From: Sandaracinobacter neustonicus
GTDB taxonomy: Bacteria > Pseudomonadota > Alphaproteobacteria > Sphingomonadales > Sphingomonadaceae
NCBI RefSeq assembly: GCF_006385875.1
Contig: NZ_VFSU01000021.1
Location: 102,249 to 166,248, forward strand
Direction: 5' to 3'
DNA: 64,000 bases
Part shown: positions 16,492-25,161 of the stretch, piece after piece
Position numbering within the stretch: position 1 is the first letter of the stretch
How the letters are laid out: every line of letters begins with the position of its first letter
Notes under the pieces: generated by a model
Databases searched by the model: none
What the model saw: the letters and a program-made list of their open reading frames with translations, nothing else
Told to the model about the DNA's origin: nothing
Program-made: the position numbers and the translations under genes

Positions 16492-17901
16492 TCAGGCAGT
16501 TCCGCCGACGGTGAGCCCTTCTACCAACAAAGTCGGCTGCCCCACGCCCGCAGGCACCGATTGCCCGCCCTTGCCGCAGGTGCCGATGCCTTCGTCCAGC
16601 GCCATGTCGTTGCCGATGGCCGCGATCTTCTGCATCACCTCCGGGCCATTGCCGATCAGCGTTGCGCCTTTCACCGGCGCGCCGATTTTCCCATCCTCCA
16701 CCAGATAGGCCTCGGTGCAGCTGAACACGAATTTGCCGGAGACGATATCCACCTGCCCGCCGCCGAAGCTTTTGGCATACAGACCCTTCTTCACGCTTCG
16801 CAGGATTTCGCCGGGGTCTTCGGACCCCGCCGCCATGAAGGTGTTGGTCATGCGCGGCATCGGCGGATGGCGGAAGCTTTCCCGCCGCCCGTTGCCCGTC
16901 GCCGCCACGCCCATCAGCCGGGCGTTCATGCGATCCTGCATGTAACCGCGCAGATAACCGTCCTCGATCAGCACCGTGCGCTCGGTGGGCGTGCCTTCAT
17001 CGTCCACGCTCAGCGAACCGCGCCGGTCCGGCAGGGTGCCGTCGTCGATCACCGTCACGCCGGGGCTGGCAACCCGTTCGCCCACGCGGCCGGAAAAGGC
17101 CGAACTGCCCTTGCGGTTGAAATCGCCTTCCAGCCCATGGCCCACCGCCTCATGCAGCAGGATTCCGGGCCAGCCCGGCCCCAGCACCACCGGCATCACG
17201 CCAGCCGGCGCGGGCACGCTCTCCAGATTGGTCAGCGCCTGCGCCAGCGCGAGGTCGATCGCGCGTTCCCATTCGCCTTCCTGAAACAGCCGGTCATACA
17301 GCTGCCGCCCGCCAAAGCCCCAGCTGCCGGATTCGCGCCGCCCGTCCTTCTCGGCGACGATCCCCACATTCAGCCGCACCAGCGGCCGCACATCCTTCAC
17401 CCGCACGCCATCGGCGCGGATGATCTCCACATGGCTCCAGCTGGCCGCGAGGCTCGCCGTCACCTGCGCCACGCGCGGGTCTTTCGCGCGCGCCACCGCG
17501 TCGATCCGCTCCAGCAGCTTCACCTTCTCCGCAAACGGCACCGCCGATAACGGATCGGCATCGGTATACAGCCGCCGATTGGTGCCGCGCGGCGCATCCG
17601 CTGCGGCGACGCCACCATGGCCGGACTTCACCACCGCCACCGTCTCCGCCGCGCGCCGGATCGCCGCCGCCGAAATCTCGTTCGCATGGGCATAGGCGCT
17701 CACCTCGCCCACCACGCCGCGCAAGCCGAAGCCCCGGCTCTGATCGAAACTCGCCGACTTCAGCCGCCCGTCGTCAAACGCGAAACTCTCGGACGTGGCG
17801 ACCTGCAGATACAGCTCGCCATCCTCCATCCCGTCGAGCGCCTGCTTCGTCAGGCGCTCAGCCTCGTGCGGATCGAGTTCGGTGTAGAGAAGCGTGTCCA
17901 T
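16492..17901 (-). CDS. tldD: Metalloprotease TldD
   Basis: A 469-residue subunit of the TldD/TldE protease, which degrades unfolded peptides and matures some ribosomal peptides. The zinc motif HExxxH is visible as LLHEAVGHGLEGDFNRKGSS. Other family segments are SFAFDDGRLKSASFDQSRGF near the N-terminus, DDEGTPTERTVLIEDGYLRG and SFGGGQVDIVSGKFVFSCTE near the C-terminus. The start at 17901 (MDTLLYTELDPHEAERLT) is used; upstream in-frame residues come from repeat R3. The tldE partner is not in the window. Confidence 0.95.
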   Translation of the reverse strand: MDTLLYTELDPHEAERLTKQALDGMEDGELYLQVATSESFAFDDGRLKSASFDQSRGFGLRGVVGEVSAYAHANEISAAAIRRAAETVAVVKSGHGGVAAADAPRGTNRRLYTDADPLSAVPFAEKVKLLERIDAVARAKDPRVAQVTASLAASWSHVEIIRADGVRVKDVRPLVRLNVGIVAEKDGRRESGSWGFGGRQLYDRLFQEGEWERAIDLALAQALTNLESVPAPAGVMPVVLGPGWPGILLHEAVGHGLEGDFNRKGSSAFSGRVGERVASPGVTVIDDGTLPDRRGSLSVDDEGTPTERTVLIEDGYLRGYMQDRMNARLMGVAATGNGRRESFRHPPMPRMTNTFMAAGSEDPGEILRSVKKGLYAKSFGGGQVDIVSGKFVFSCTEAYLVEDGKIGAPVKGATLIGNGPEVMQKIAAIGNDMALDEGIGTCGKGGQSVPAGVGQPTLLVEGLTVGGTA

Positions 17902-17962
17902 GGGGCGGAGATAGGGGGTTCGGGGGGAAAGGCCAATGGGGGTGGTGGGGCTGACGTTGGAG

Positions 17963-18338
17963 GCCTCCGGCGGCCCAGGCTCTGCCCGGGACCCGGCAGG
18001 GGCGTGACGCCGCTCGCACCCCCTTAGTTTTTCTGAGCCCCTCTCCTTCAGGGGAGGGGTTGGGGTGGGGGCCATCGGCTTGGCGCTAGGTTGGGGGTTT
18101 ATGGCCTGCGGCGCTTTTTGTTGTGCGTGTTTTGCCGTTGTGGATCAGGCCCGGCGGTGACACCCCCTCTCGTACTCTCCCCCTTGCAGGGGGAGAGGGC
18201 TGCGGTGCGCCGCAGGCAATCGAAGTGGATCACGCGCGCGGCGCTGGAGTTTGGGCACGACGTAAATTTTGAGGGTGCAGGGAAATCATTTCCTTGGCAC
18301 GGGTTCCAAGGGCAAAGCCCTTGGCCGCCGGAAGCCGG
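17963..18338 (+). repeat. Modular fold-back intergenic repeat, copy R3 (B-A-E-F)
   Basis: B (GGCTCTGCCCGGGACCCGGC then AGGGGCGTGACGCC), A (GGGGAGGGGTTGGGGTGGGG), E (CTCCCCCTTGCAGGGGGAG, CGCCGCAGGCAATCGAA) and F (GTGCAGGGAAATCATTTCC, then CCAAGGGCAAAGCCCTTGG) are present. The central C and D modules are missing. It sits between the tldD 5' end and the 3' end of the zinc-finger gene. Confidence 0.85.
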
Positions 18339-18353
18339 AGCCTTCCAGAGCGC

Positions 18354-18542
18354 TTAGTGGTGATCCCCCCCGCCGTCGCCTTCCAGTACGAAGCGGCGGT
18401 CGCAGTAGGGGCAGTCGGCGAAGTTGCGCTCGTCGATTTGCAGCCAGATGCGTGGGTGGCCCAGTGCGCCTTCGTCGCCGTCGCAGGCCACGCGGCGGCT
18501 GTGGACGGTGCGGGTTTCGGGCGGGGGCGGGGCGGTGACCAT
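18354..18542 (-). CDS. Zinc-finger (CHCC-type) small protein
   Basis: A 62-residue protein resembling the zf-CHCC domain found in the NDUFS6-like complex I subunit and its bacterial relatives. The zinc ligands are probably Cys in RRVACDGD, His in LGHPRIWLQI, and the CPYC pair in FADCPYCDRRFVL. The N-terminus is Pro-rich and the C-terminus Gly/His-rich. The start at 18542 (MVTAPPP) is chosen because upstream codons look non-coding. The closest known role is complex I accessory function; this is inference. Confidence 0.85.
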   Translation of the reverse strand: MVTAPPPPETRTVHSRRVACDGDEGALGHPRIWLQIDERNFADCPYCDRRFVLEGDGGGDHH

Positions 18543-18726
18543 GGCTTTGCCTGTAACGGCTTCGGGTGCCCGCGAAAAGGGGGGAGACGCGTGTGGGGCA
18601 GGCGTGGCCGGGCTGCCACACCCCGGCGGCGTCACCGCAGTGCAACACGGGTGACACCGCACTGCAACATGACGGGCGCAGGGCCGCCCCCAACCTTACC
18701 AATCCCCGTTTGCGGAGCCTCTCCTC

Positions 18727-21042
18727 ATGAAAAGCCTGTTCCTTCTGGCCGCCTCCACCATCGCCTTTGTCCCCGCCGTTGCGCAGGAGGCTGCCTCTGT
18801 CGATCTGGGCGAGGACATCATCGTCACGGCGCAGAAGCGCGACCAGAAGCTGGTGGATGTGCCGGTGAACGTGACGGCATGGTCTGGTGAGCAGATGCAG
18901 CGTCTGGGCGTGAGCCAGTTCAACGAGCTGTCGGCGTTCGTGCCGGGCCTGAACATTCAGGAGCAATCGGCGAACAATCCGGGCTTCGTGATCCGGGGGA
19001 TCACCTCGGATTCCGGTTCCGCTCAGGAAGCGGCGCGGGTGACGATCTATTACAACGGCGTGGACGTCAGCCGGTCGCGCGGGTCTTACTTCGACCTGTT
19101 CGATATCCAGCGCGTGGAAGTGGTGAAGGGCCCGCAGGCGACTTTGTTCGGCACGGCGGCGGCGGTGGGGGCTGTCAGCGTGATCAGCAACCCGGTCGCC
19201 GACCATTTCGAGGCGGATGCGCGGGTGGCGCTGGGCAATTTCAACCAGCGGCAGATTTCCGGCATGTTGAACGTCGGCAACGAGGTTGTGGGCGCGCGGA
19301 TCGCCTTTGCGTGGAAGAAGCGCGACGGCGTGGTGGAAAATATCGCCGGGGAGACGCCCAACGGCACCACCGAGCAGGACGATCTGAACGGGCAGGATCA
19401 GCGCGGGGTGCGCATCTCGCTGAAGTTCGATCCCGAAGGGCCGATCCGCACCGACCTGATCTACACCTATGATGGGCAGCGCAACCCCGGCACCTCGTTC
19501 AAATCCGGCACGCTGCCGCCTTATGGCGGCACCACCTCGCCCTACACCTTCGCCGAACTGGGCGGTTCGCCGGTGGCGGCCAGCGTGTTCGAGCATGACA
19601 AGCTGGGCCTGTGGCGCGACGTGCATGATGTGAACTTCACCGCGCGTTATCAGCCCGACGGCAGCGCCTGGTCCACCGTGCACATCTTCGGCTATCGCAA
19701 GTTCGACAGCTATGAAGTGTTCGACGCCGATGGCTCTGGCGCATGGTTCCTGGAATTCGCCGAGGATTCGAAGGGCGAGCAGTTGAGCCACGAAAGCCGG
19801 GTGAATTATGACGGCGGCCGCCTCCGCGCCTTTGCCGGCTTCAACTGGTTCTGGGAAACCGGCACGCAGGAAGTGCCGTTCAGCACCGAGGAAGGCACTT
19901 ATCTACAGTGTGTGACGGCGCTTTCGGAACAACTTCCCGATCTAATTCCGGGGCTGGGCTGCGTGAACCCGGCGGGCGTGGTGACGGCGGCGCAGACGAC
20001 GTCGCTGCTGACGGGCGGGCTGCTGAAGCAGATCCCCTACAGCTCCACCTTCCGCAACGGCGGCACCTTTGAGACGATCTCCCTGTTCGCCGATGTGAGC
20101 TTTGACGCGACGGACTGGCTGGAGCTGACGGCGGGCGGGCGGTATTTGTGGGAGGATCGCACCTCCACCTATTTCGCCTATCAGCCCAATTCGGTGCTGA
20201 GCCGTGCGCCGCTGCTGCCGTTCGCGGGCACCGGCGGGCAGACCTTCAGCGCCAGCGGCAGCAACAAGGCGTTCCTGCCGCGCTTCAACGCGCTGATCCG
20301 CATGACCGACGGCGTGAACGGCTATGTCACCGTGTCCAAGGGCCGCCGCAGCCCGGTGATCCAGCTGAACGCGAAAAACACCACGAGCGGGCCTGTCGCC
20401 GATCGTACCGACGTGCCCGCCGAAACGGTGTGGAACTACGAAGGCGGGGTGAAGGCCAGCACCGGCCTGTTCAGCGGCAGCCTGGGCGTGTTTTACCAGA
20501 CTTACGAGAACTTCCAGGTCACCATCATCGAGAATGGCCAGTCGGTTTCGCGCAACGCCGGTTCGGCGAAGAATGTGGGCGTGGAAGGCGAAGCCAATGT
20601 GCGACCGATGAAGGGCCTGCTGATCTTCGGCAACTTCGGCTGGATCAACAGCAAGATCGACGACAAGCCGGAAAACGGCATCTTCGCCGGCAACCGCTTC
20701 CGCCTGCAACCCGAATGGCAGGCCGCCGGCGGCATCGACGCGCGCTTGCCCATGGGCGGCGACATGGAGGCCTTCATCACCCCCACCGTCACCTATCGCT
20801 CGAAAATCTATTTCGAAGTGCCCAACAAGGAGGCGATTTCCGAACGGCCCGTCACGCTGGTGAACCTGCGGGCGGGCTTCACCGGCAAGGATGGCCGCTG
20901 GCAGGTGGCGGGCTTCGTTTCGAACCTGTTGGACAAGGATTATATCATCGACGCGGGCAACACCGGCGGCGCGTTCGGAACCGCCACCTTCATCCGCGGC
21001 AATCCGCGGCTGGGCGGGGTGGAGTTCTCCACCCGCTTCTGA
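18727..21042 (+). CDS. TonB-dependent outer-membrane receptor
   Basis: A 771-residue receptor. It has a signal peptide (MKSLFLLAASTIAFVPAVAQ), a TonB-box-like DIIVTAQKR, then the plug domain (VPVNVTAWSGEQMQRLGV, FDIQRVEVVKGPQATLFG) and a beta-barrel ending in the aromatic LGGVEFSTRF. The family imports siderophores, vitamins or carbohydrates with TonB energy. No transport or uptake-regulator gene is adjacent, so the ligand is unknown. A direct-repeat regulatory site lies after its stop but probably serves the next gene. Confidence 0.93.
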   Translation: MKSLFLLAASTIAFVPAVAQEAASVDLGEDIIVTAQKRDQKLVDVPVNVTAWSGEQMQRLGVSQFNELSAFVPGLNIQEQSANNPGFVIRGITSDSGSAQEAARVTIYYNGVDVSRSRGSYFDLFDIQRVEVVKGPQATLFGTAAAVGAVSVISNPVADHFEADARVALGNFNQRQISGMLNVGNEVVGARIAFAWKKRDGVVENIAGETPNGTTEQDDLNGQDQRGVRISLKFDPEGPIRTDLIYTYDGQRNPGTSFKSGTLPPYGGTTSPYTFAELGGSPVAASVFEHDKLGLWRDVHDVNFTARYQPDGSAWSTVHIFGYRKFDSYEVFDADGSGAWFLEFAEDSKGEQLSHESRVNYDGGRLRAFAGFNWFWETGTQEVPFSTEEGTYLQCVTALSEQLPDLIPGLGCVNPAGVVTAAQTTSLLTGGLLKQIPYSSTFRNGGTFETISLFADVSFDATDWLELTAGGRYLWEDRTSTYFAYQPNSVLSRAPLLPFAGTGGQTFSASGSNKAFLPRFNALIRMTDGVNGYVTVSKGRRSPVIQLNAKNTTSGPVADRTDVPAETVWNYEGGVKASTGLFSGSLGVFYQTYENFQVTIIENGQSVSRNAGSAKNVGVEGEANVRPMKGLLIFGNFGWINSKIDDKPENGIFAGNRFRLQPEWQAAGGIDARLPMGGDMEAFITPTVTYRSKIYFEVPNKEAISERPVTLVNLRAGFTGKDGRWQVAGFVSNLLDKDYIIDAGNTGGAFGTATFIRGNPRLGGVEFSTRF

Positions 21043-21073
21043 TCCTGCGTGGAAATCATCCCCGCCACCTGCA

Positions 21074-21103
21074 GTTCGTCGAGCCGGTTATGGCGTTCGT
21101 CGA
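21074..21103 (+). promoter_or_regulatory. Putative LytTR-type direct repeat upstream of urcA
   Basis: GTTCGTCGA occurs at 21074-21082 and again at 21095-21103, exactly 21 bp (two helical turns) apart, the arrangement typical of LytTR response-regulator sites. It is about 155 bases upstream of the urcA start. The same 9-mer recurs upstream of the histidine-kinase gene at 23843. Confidence 0.55.
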
Positions 21104-21187
21104 AGCAGGTGGCGACGGACGAAACTGAACCGCTATCGGTCGAGCCGCGAAGGACAGGCGAAACAGCCTCCTGCAAAAGGGACACAT

Positions 21188-21237
21188 GGTGCTGCCGGGG
21201 CCGGTCATCCCCCCTCTCGACCGGGTTCGGCAGCACC
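21188..21237 (+). promoter_or_regulatory. Large stem-loop in the urcA 5' region
   Basis: GGTGCTGCCG (21188-21197) pairs with CGGCAGCACC (21228-21237), with a further internal GCCGGTC/GACCGG pairing. The base of the stem ends eight bases before the AGGAG ribosome-binding site of urcA. No T-run follows, so it is more likely an mRNA stability or translational element than a terminator. Confidence 0.45.
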
Positions 21238-21257
21238 CCCCGAACAGGAGAATCCCG

Positions 21258-21635
21258 ATGTACGCCCCCTCCAAATCCCGCACCTTCATGCCGCTGGCGC
21301 TGATCGCCGCCGTTGCCATGACCTGCCTGCAAGGCGCTGCCTTTGCTGCCGAAGTTCCGATGCAGCCCGTTCAGAAGACGGTTGCCATTCCGGTGGCCGG
21401 GCTGAACCTTGCCAGCCCCGAAGCGCAGGCGAATGTGGACGCGCAGATCCGCCGCGCCGCCCGCGCCGTGTGCGGGCTGGACAATTACCGCGACCTCCGC
21501 GCGCTGGCCGAGCGGCCCGCTTGCGAGAAGGCGGCCATCGCCTCTGCGACGGCGAAGCGCGACGTGCTGGTCGCCCGCGCGCAGGCCGATCAACTGGCCG
21601 GCCGCGCCTCGCGGATTGCCGTGACCGCCGATTGA
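21258..21635 (+). CDS. urcA: UrcA family protein
   Basis: A 125-residue exported protein: a positively charged start, a hydrophobic segment (PLALIAAVAMTCLQGAAFA) with cleavage after AFA, then the UrcA core (GLNLASPEAQANVDAQIRRA, ARAVCG, and a second Cys in ERPACEKAA), suggesting one disulfide. The family is common in sphingomonads and caulobacters and has no established role. AGGAG precedes the ATG at 21258. Control by the neighbouring LytTR pair is suggested by the direct repeat upstream. Confidence 0.85.
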   Translation: MYAPSKSRTFMPLALIAAVAMTCLQGAAFAAEVPMQPVQKTVAIPVAGLNLASPEAQANVDAQIRRAARAVCGLDNYRDLRALAERPACEKAAIASATAKRDVLVARAQADQLAGRASRIAVTAD

Positions 21636-21659
21636 TCAGTTACCCAGTCAGTCCTGACT

Positions 21660-21698
21660 GGCCCGCTCCCCTTGCCGGGGGGCGGGCCATTTCTGTTT
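21660..21698 (+). terminator. Terminator after urcA
   Basis: GGCCCGC (21660-21666) pairs with GCGGGCC (21682-21688), with CCCC/GGGG pairing inside, followed by ATTTCTGTTTT. It lies between the convergent urcA and LytTR regulator genes. Further along, TCAGGCTCAGCCTGA near 21766 is another palindrome, related to module D of the intergenic repeats. Confidence 0.7.
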
Positions 21699-21825
21699 TG
21701 GGGTTGCAGCTTTCGCAAACCCGTCGGCCTTTCGCCTTTATCGATGCCCCTCTCCACCCGTTCAGGCTCAGCCTGAGCGGAATTCAAGGACGGGCAGGCG
21801 ATGCCTGTTTGCAAAGGATGGGGGA

Positions 21826-22575
21826 TCAGCCCCGCGTGACGCTGGCGCGGACGCTGGCGAGATAGGTGCGGCCGATGCGCAATTGCTGCCCGCTGGCCAG
21901 TTCCGCCGTCCAATTGCCCTGCCCGTCATGGGCGAGGCGCATGATCCTGTCGCGGCGGACGATGGTGGAGCGGTGCAGGCGCAGAAATTGCGCCGGATCC
22001 AGCCGGGCTTCCAGCGCGCCGATGGTTTCGTGGATCAGCCAGCTGCGGCTGCCTGCGTGCAGGCGCATATAATCGCGCTCGGCCTCGATCCGCTCGATGT
22101 CTGACACGGCGACACGGGCCAGTTCGCCCCGGTTGGGAACCCAGAATTCCTGCGCATAGCGCGCGCTGGCAGCGGGCGGCGCATCGGCCGGGGCTTCCGC
22201 TGCCATCCGCGCACGCTCCGCCACGCGGGCCACGGCCTTTTCCAGCCGTTCCGGGGCCACCGGCTTCAGCAGGTAATCCACGGCCGCCGCATCGAAGGCG
22301 GCGATGGCATATTGATCGAAGGCCGTCACGAAGACGATGGCCGGGGCGTTGGTGCGGCCTTCCAGCATATTGGCGACATCGATTCCCGTCATGCCGGGCA
22401 TGGCGATGTCCAGAAACACGAGGTCCGGCTGCAAAGCCTCGATCAGGCGTAGCGCGGCTTCGCCATCGGCGGCGGTGCCCACCAGTTGCACGCCGGGCAG
22501 GCGGGCGCAGAGAATCTGCATCCGCTCCACCGCGAGCGGCTCGTCATCGACGATCAGGGTCTTCAATTGCGTCAT
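21826..22575 (-). CDS. LytTR-type response regulator
   Basis: A 249-residue DNA-binding response regulator. The receiver domain starts TLIVDDEPLAVERM (acidic pair), contains the phospho-acceptor Asp in DLVFLDIAMPGMTGID, and ends near LLKPVAPERLEKAV (conserved Lys). The C-terminal LytTR domain begins near FWVPNRGELARVAVSDIERI and continues ARLDPAQFLRLHRSTIVRRD. It is paired with the histidine kinase gene just upstream. LytTR domains bind 9-bp direct repeats about 21 bp apart; two such pairs occur nearby. The first true ATG is at 22575. Confidence 0.93.
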   Translation of the reverse strand: MTQLKTLIVDDEPLAVERMQILCARLPGVQLVGTAADGEAALRLIEALQPDLVFLDIAMPGMTGIDVANMLEGRTNAPAIVFVTAFDQYAIAAFDAAAVDYLLKPVAPERLEKAVARVAERARMAAEAPADAPPAASARYAQEFWVPNRGELARVAVSDIERIEAERDYMRLHAGSRSWLIHETIGALEARLDPAQFLRLHRSTIVRRDRIMRLAHDGQGNWTAELASGQQLRIGRTYLASVRASVTRG

Positions 22576-22629
22576 GGATGCCAAGGATTGCCCCGGCTGC
22601 GCGCATTGCGCAAGCCATGCCTGCCCGCC

Positions 22630-23781
22630 CTAGGCGCGCACCAGCGGCATCGTCAGCCGCACCAGCCAGCCCCCGGCGGAGGGGCGGCCGGACACGCAAT
22701 CGGCGGCGTCGCCGAAGCTCGCCTTCAGCCGCGCCTCCACATTCGCCAGCCCCACGCCGGTGCCCGCTTCGGCGGCGGTGGCTGGGGCCTCGCCATCGTC
22801 GCGCACCCACAGTTCCAGCTTGTCGCCCACCTGATCGGCGGCGATCGTCACCGTCACGGGCCGCTGGCTGCGCGAGACGCCATATTTGATGGCGTTTTCC
22901 ACCAGCGGTTGCAGGATCAGCGCGGGCACCAGCGCATCCTCCAGCCCGGCTGGCACCGCCACCTTCACCACCAGCCGCTCCGGGAAACGCACCTTCTCAA
23001 TATCCAGATAGAGCAGCTGCAACCGCACTTCTTCGGACAAGGGCACATTCTCGCTCGCTTCGCGGGTGAGCGAGGCGCGGAAGAAGGTGGAGAGGTTCAG
23101 GATCATCTGCTCCGCCTCCTCCGTGCGCTGGCGCATCACGAGGGAACTGAGCGAATTCAGCGTGTTGAACAGGAAATGCGGGTTCACCTGATAGCGCAGC
23201 GCCTTCAGTTCGGCGGATTGCGCCGCCTGCCTGAGTTCAGCGGATTCCCGCTCCACCCGGCGCACTTTCGCCGCATAAGACAGCGCGACCCACATCACTG
23301 CCCATGAAGCGATGAAGAAATACCATTCGATCGCCGTGGAAGAGATCAGCGAAACCGGGTCCATCGGCGCGCCGCCGCTTTTCTCCATCTCCATGTCCAG
23401 ATGCTCGGCGATGGGGAAGCCATAGAAGGCGATGTAGTTCACCGTGGCATAGGCGAAGGCGAGCGGCACCGAGGCGGCAAAGGCGATGGTGAGCAGCTTG
23501 CCGGTGCGCACATCGTCGAAGCGGCGCAGCAGCACATAGAGCAGGCCCGTCAGCGCCATCGCCGCCAGCGTGACAATGGCCCGGCGCAGCAGCATCTCGC
23601 CCTGCGCGGGCAGATCGTTCACCAGCGCCCGCGCGGTGGCGAGCACGAAATAGACCAGCCAGAAGCCGAGGATGGAGACAAACGCCATCTTCGCCGTGGG
23701 CCGGTCGGCTGCATCATCCGGGTCTTGGCCGGGCTGGCGCGCGGAGTGCCGCGCCGGGCCGGGCCGGAATAGCTGGTTCAT
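22630..23781 (-). CDS. LytS-type sensor histidine kinase
   Basis: A 383-residue membrane kinase of the His_kinase (PF06580-type) group. Several hydrophobic segments (MAFVSILGFWLVYFVLATAR, IVTLAAMALTGLLYVLL, LLTIAFAASVPLAFAYATV and WYFFIASWAVMWVAL) precede a coiled-coil and the phospho-acceptor motif YQVNPHFLFNTLNSLSSLVM. The ATPase domain contains LQPLVENAIKYGV (N box) and VGLANVEARL (G box). It phosphorylates the downstream LytTR regulator. The start at 23781 is preferred over an upstream GTG. A GTTCGTCGA direct-repeat pair lies 41 bases upstream, which suggests autoregulation. Confidence 0.92.
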   Translation of the reverse strand: MNQLFRPGPARHSARQPGQDPDDAADRPTAKMAFVSILGFWLVYFVLATARALVNDLPAQGEMLLRRAIVTLAAMALTGLLYVLLRRFDDVRTGKLLTIAFAASVPLAFAYATVNYIAFYGFPIAEHLDMEMEKSGGAPMDPVSLISSTAIEWYFFIASWAVMWVALSYAAKVRRVERESAELRQAAQSAELKALRYQVNPHFLFNTLNSLSSLVMRQRTEEAEQMILNLSTFFRASLTREASENVPLSEEVRLQLLYLDIEKVRFPERLVVKVAVPAGLEDALVPALILQPLVENAIKYGVSRSQRPVTVTIAADQVGDKLELWVRDDGEAPATAAEAGTGVGLANVEARLKASFGDAADCVSGRPSAGGWLVRLTMPLVRA

Positions 23782-23821
23782 GGCTGCCACATTAGGGGAA
23801 GCATGCCCGCTGCGCGACGTC

Positions 23822-23851
23822 CTTTGTCGAGCATGCACCGCCGTTCGTCGA
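23822..23851 (+). promoter_or_regulatory. Putative LytTR-type direct repeat in the kinase / CoA-transferase spacer
   Basis: CTTTGTCGA (23822-23830) and GTTCGTCGA (23843-23851) are again exactly 21 bp apart. The second copy equals the 9-mers at 21074 and 21095; the first differs at two positions. The site lies in the 140-base divergent spacer between the kinase gene and the CaiB-family gene and could control either. Confidence 0.55.
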
Positions 23852-23921
23852 AGCGGTTCATCCGCTGTTAACGACTTTGATCGTGCTTTTCGGGCATCTG
23901 CGGTGCGGGTAGGGCTTGGCC

Positions 23922-25133
23922 ATGTCCTCCGAACCGCAAGCCGCAGGCCCGCTTTCCGGCCTTCTCGTCATTGATCTGACCCGTGTGCTGGCGGGGCCTT
24001 ATGCCACCATGGTGCTGGCCGATCTGGGCGCGCGGGTGATCAAGGTGGAAGCGCCCGGCGTGGGGGACGATGCGCGGCAATTCCCCCCCTTCCTCGCCGC
24101 CGGAGACAGCGGCTATTTCGCCAGCATCAACTGCGGCAAGGAATCCATCGCGCTGAACCTGAAAGCCTCGGCGGACCTCGCCATTCTGGAGGCGCTGCTG
24201 GCCCGTGCCGACGTGCTGGTGGAAAATTTCCGCCCCGGCACCATGGAGAAGCTGGGGCTGAGCTATGAGGTGCTGAAAGAGCGCTTCCCCCGGCTGATCT
24301 ATGCGGCGGCCTCCGGCTTTGGCCATACGGGGCCGGAAAGCAGCCGCCCCGCCTATGATCTGGTGGTGCAGGCGATGGGCGGGCTGATGTCCATGACGGG
24401 GCAGCCGGACAATCCGCCCACCCGCGTGGGCACCTCCATCGGCGATATCGCGGCGGGGATGTTCACGGTGATCGGGATTCAGGCCGCGCTGATCGACAGG
24501 CAGCGCACCGGGCTTGGGCAGAAGGTGGATGTGGCCATGCTGGATTGCCAGCTCGCCATATTGGAAAGCGCCATCGCCCGTTATCAGGTGACGGGGCAAA
24601 ACCCCACGCCGCTGGGCAGCCGCCACCCCGCCATCACCCCGTTTCAGGCCTTCCGCTGCGCCGACCGCGCAATCGTCATCGCGGCAGGGAACGACAATCT
24701 GTGGGCCGCCTGCCGCGATGCGCTGGGGTTGCAATCCTTGTCTGCCGATCCGCGCTATGCCAGCGTGGACAGCCGCAACAGCAACCAGCCCGCGCTGGCC
24801 GAAGCGATCGAAACGCGGTTGCTGACGGCGCCTGCCGATCACTGGCTGGCGCTGCTGGCCGCCGCCGGGGTGCCCTCCGGCCCGATCAACGGCGTGGCAG
24901 AGGCGATCGCCCAGCCGCAGGTGCAGGCCCGCAACATGCTGGTTGAGACTGAGACGCCGGGTGGCGCGCCGCTGAAAATCGCCGGAAACCCGGTGAAGCT
25001 GAGCGGCCATGCAGACCCGGCCAGCCGCAGGCCCGCGCCGCGTCTGGATGCGGACCGGGCGAAAATCCTCGCCGAACTGGGTTCGGCAGACAAGATGAAA
25101 AGCCTTGCCGAACTGGATACACTCGCCGATTGA
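23922..25133 (+). CDS. CaiB/BaiF-family CoA transferase
   Basis: A 403-residue class III CoA transferase, moving CoA between carboxylic acids by an aspartyl-CoA intermediate. It starts GPLSGLLVIDLTRVLAGPYA. Family landmarks are LGARVIKVEAPGVGDDAR, DVLVENFRPGTMEKLGLSYE and the catalytic Asp in SRPAYDLVVQAMGGLMSMTG. The ATG at 23922 is preceded by TTGGCC, so an upstream TTG is less likely. The substrate (for example a formyl, succinyl or short branched acyl donor) cannot be told. It overlaps no neighbour; a phosphatase-family gene follows 28 bases later. Confidence 0.92.
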   Translation: MSSEPQAAGPLSGLLVIDLTRVLAGPYATMVLADLGARVIKVEAPGVGDDARQFPPFLAAGDSGYFASINCGKESIALNLKASADLAILEALLARADVLVENFRPGTMEKLGLSYEVLKERFPRLIYAAASGFGHTGPESSRPAYDLVVQAMGGLMSMTGQPDNPPTRVGTSIGDIAAGMFTVIGIQAALIDRQRTGLGQKVDVAMLDCQLAILESAIARYQVTGQNPTPLGSRHPAITPFQAFRCADRAIVIAAGNDNLWAACRDALGLQSLSADPRYASVDSRNSNQPALAEAIETRLLTAPADHWLALLAAAGVPSGPINGVAEAIAQPQVQARNMLVETETPGGAPLKIAGNPVKLSGHADPASRRPAPRLDADRAKILAELGSADKMKSLAELDTLAD

Positions 25134-25161
25134 GGCGCTGTTCCCTTGGGGTGGAGCAGTT

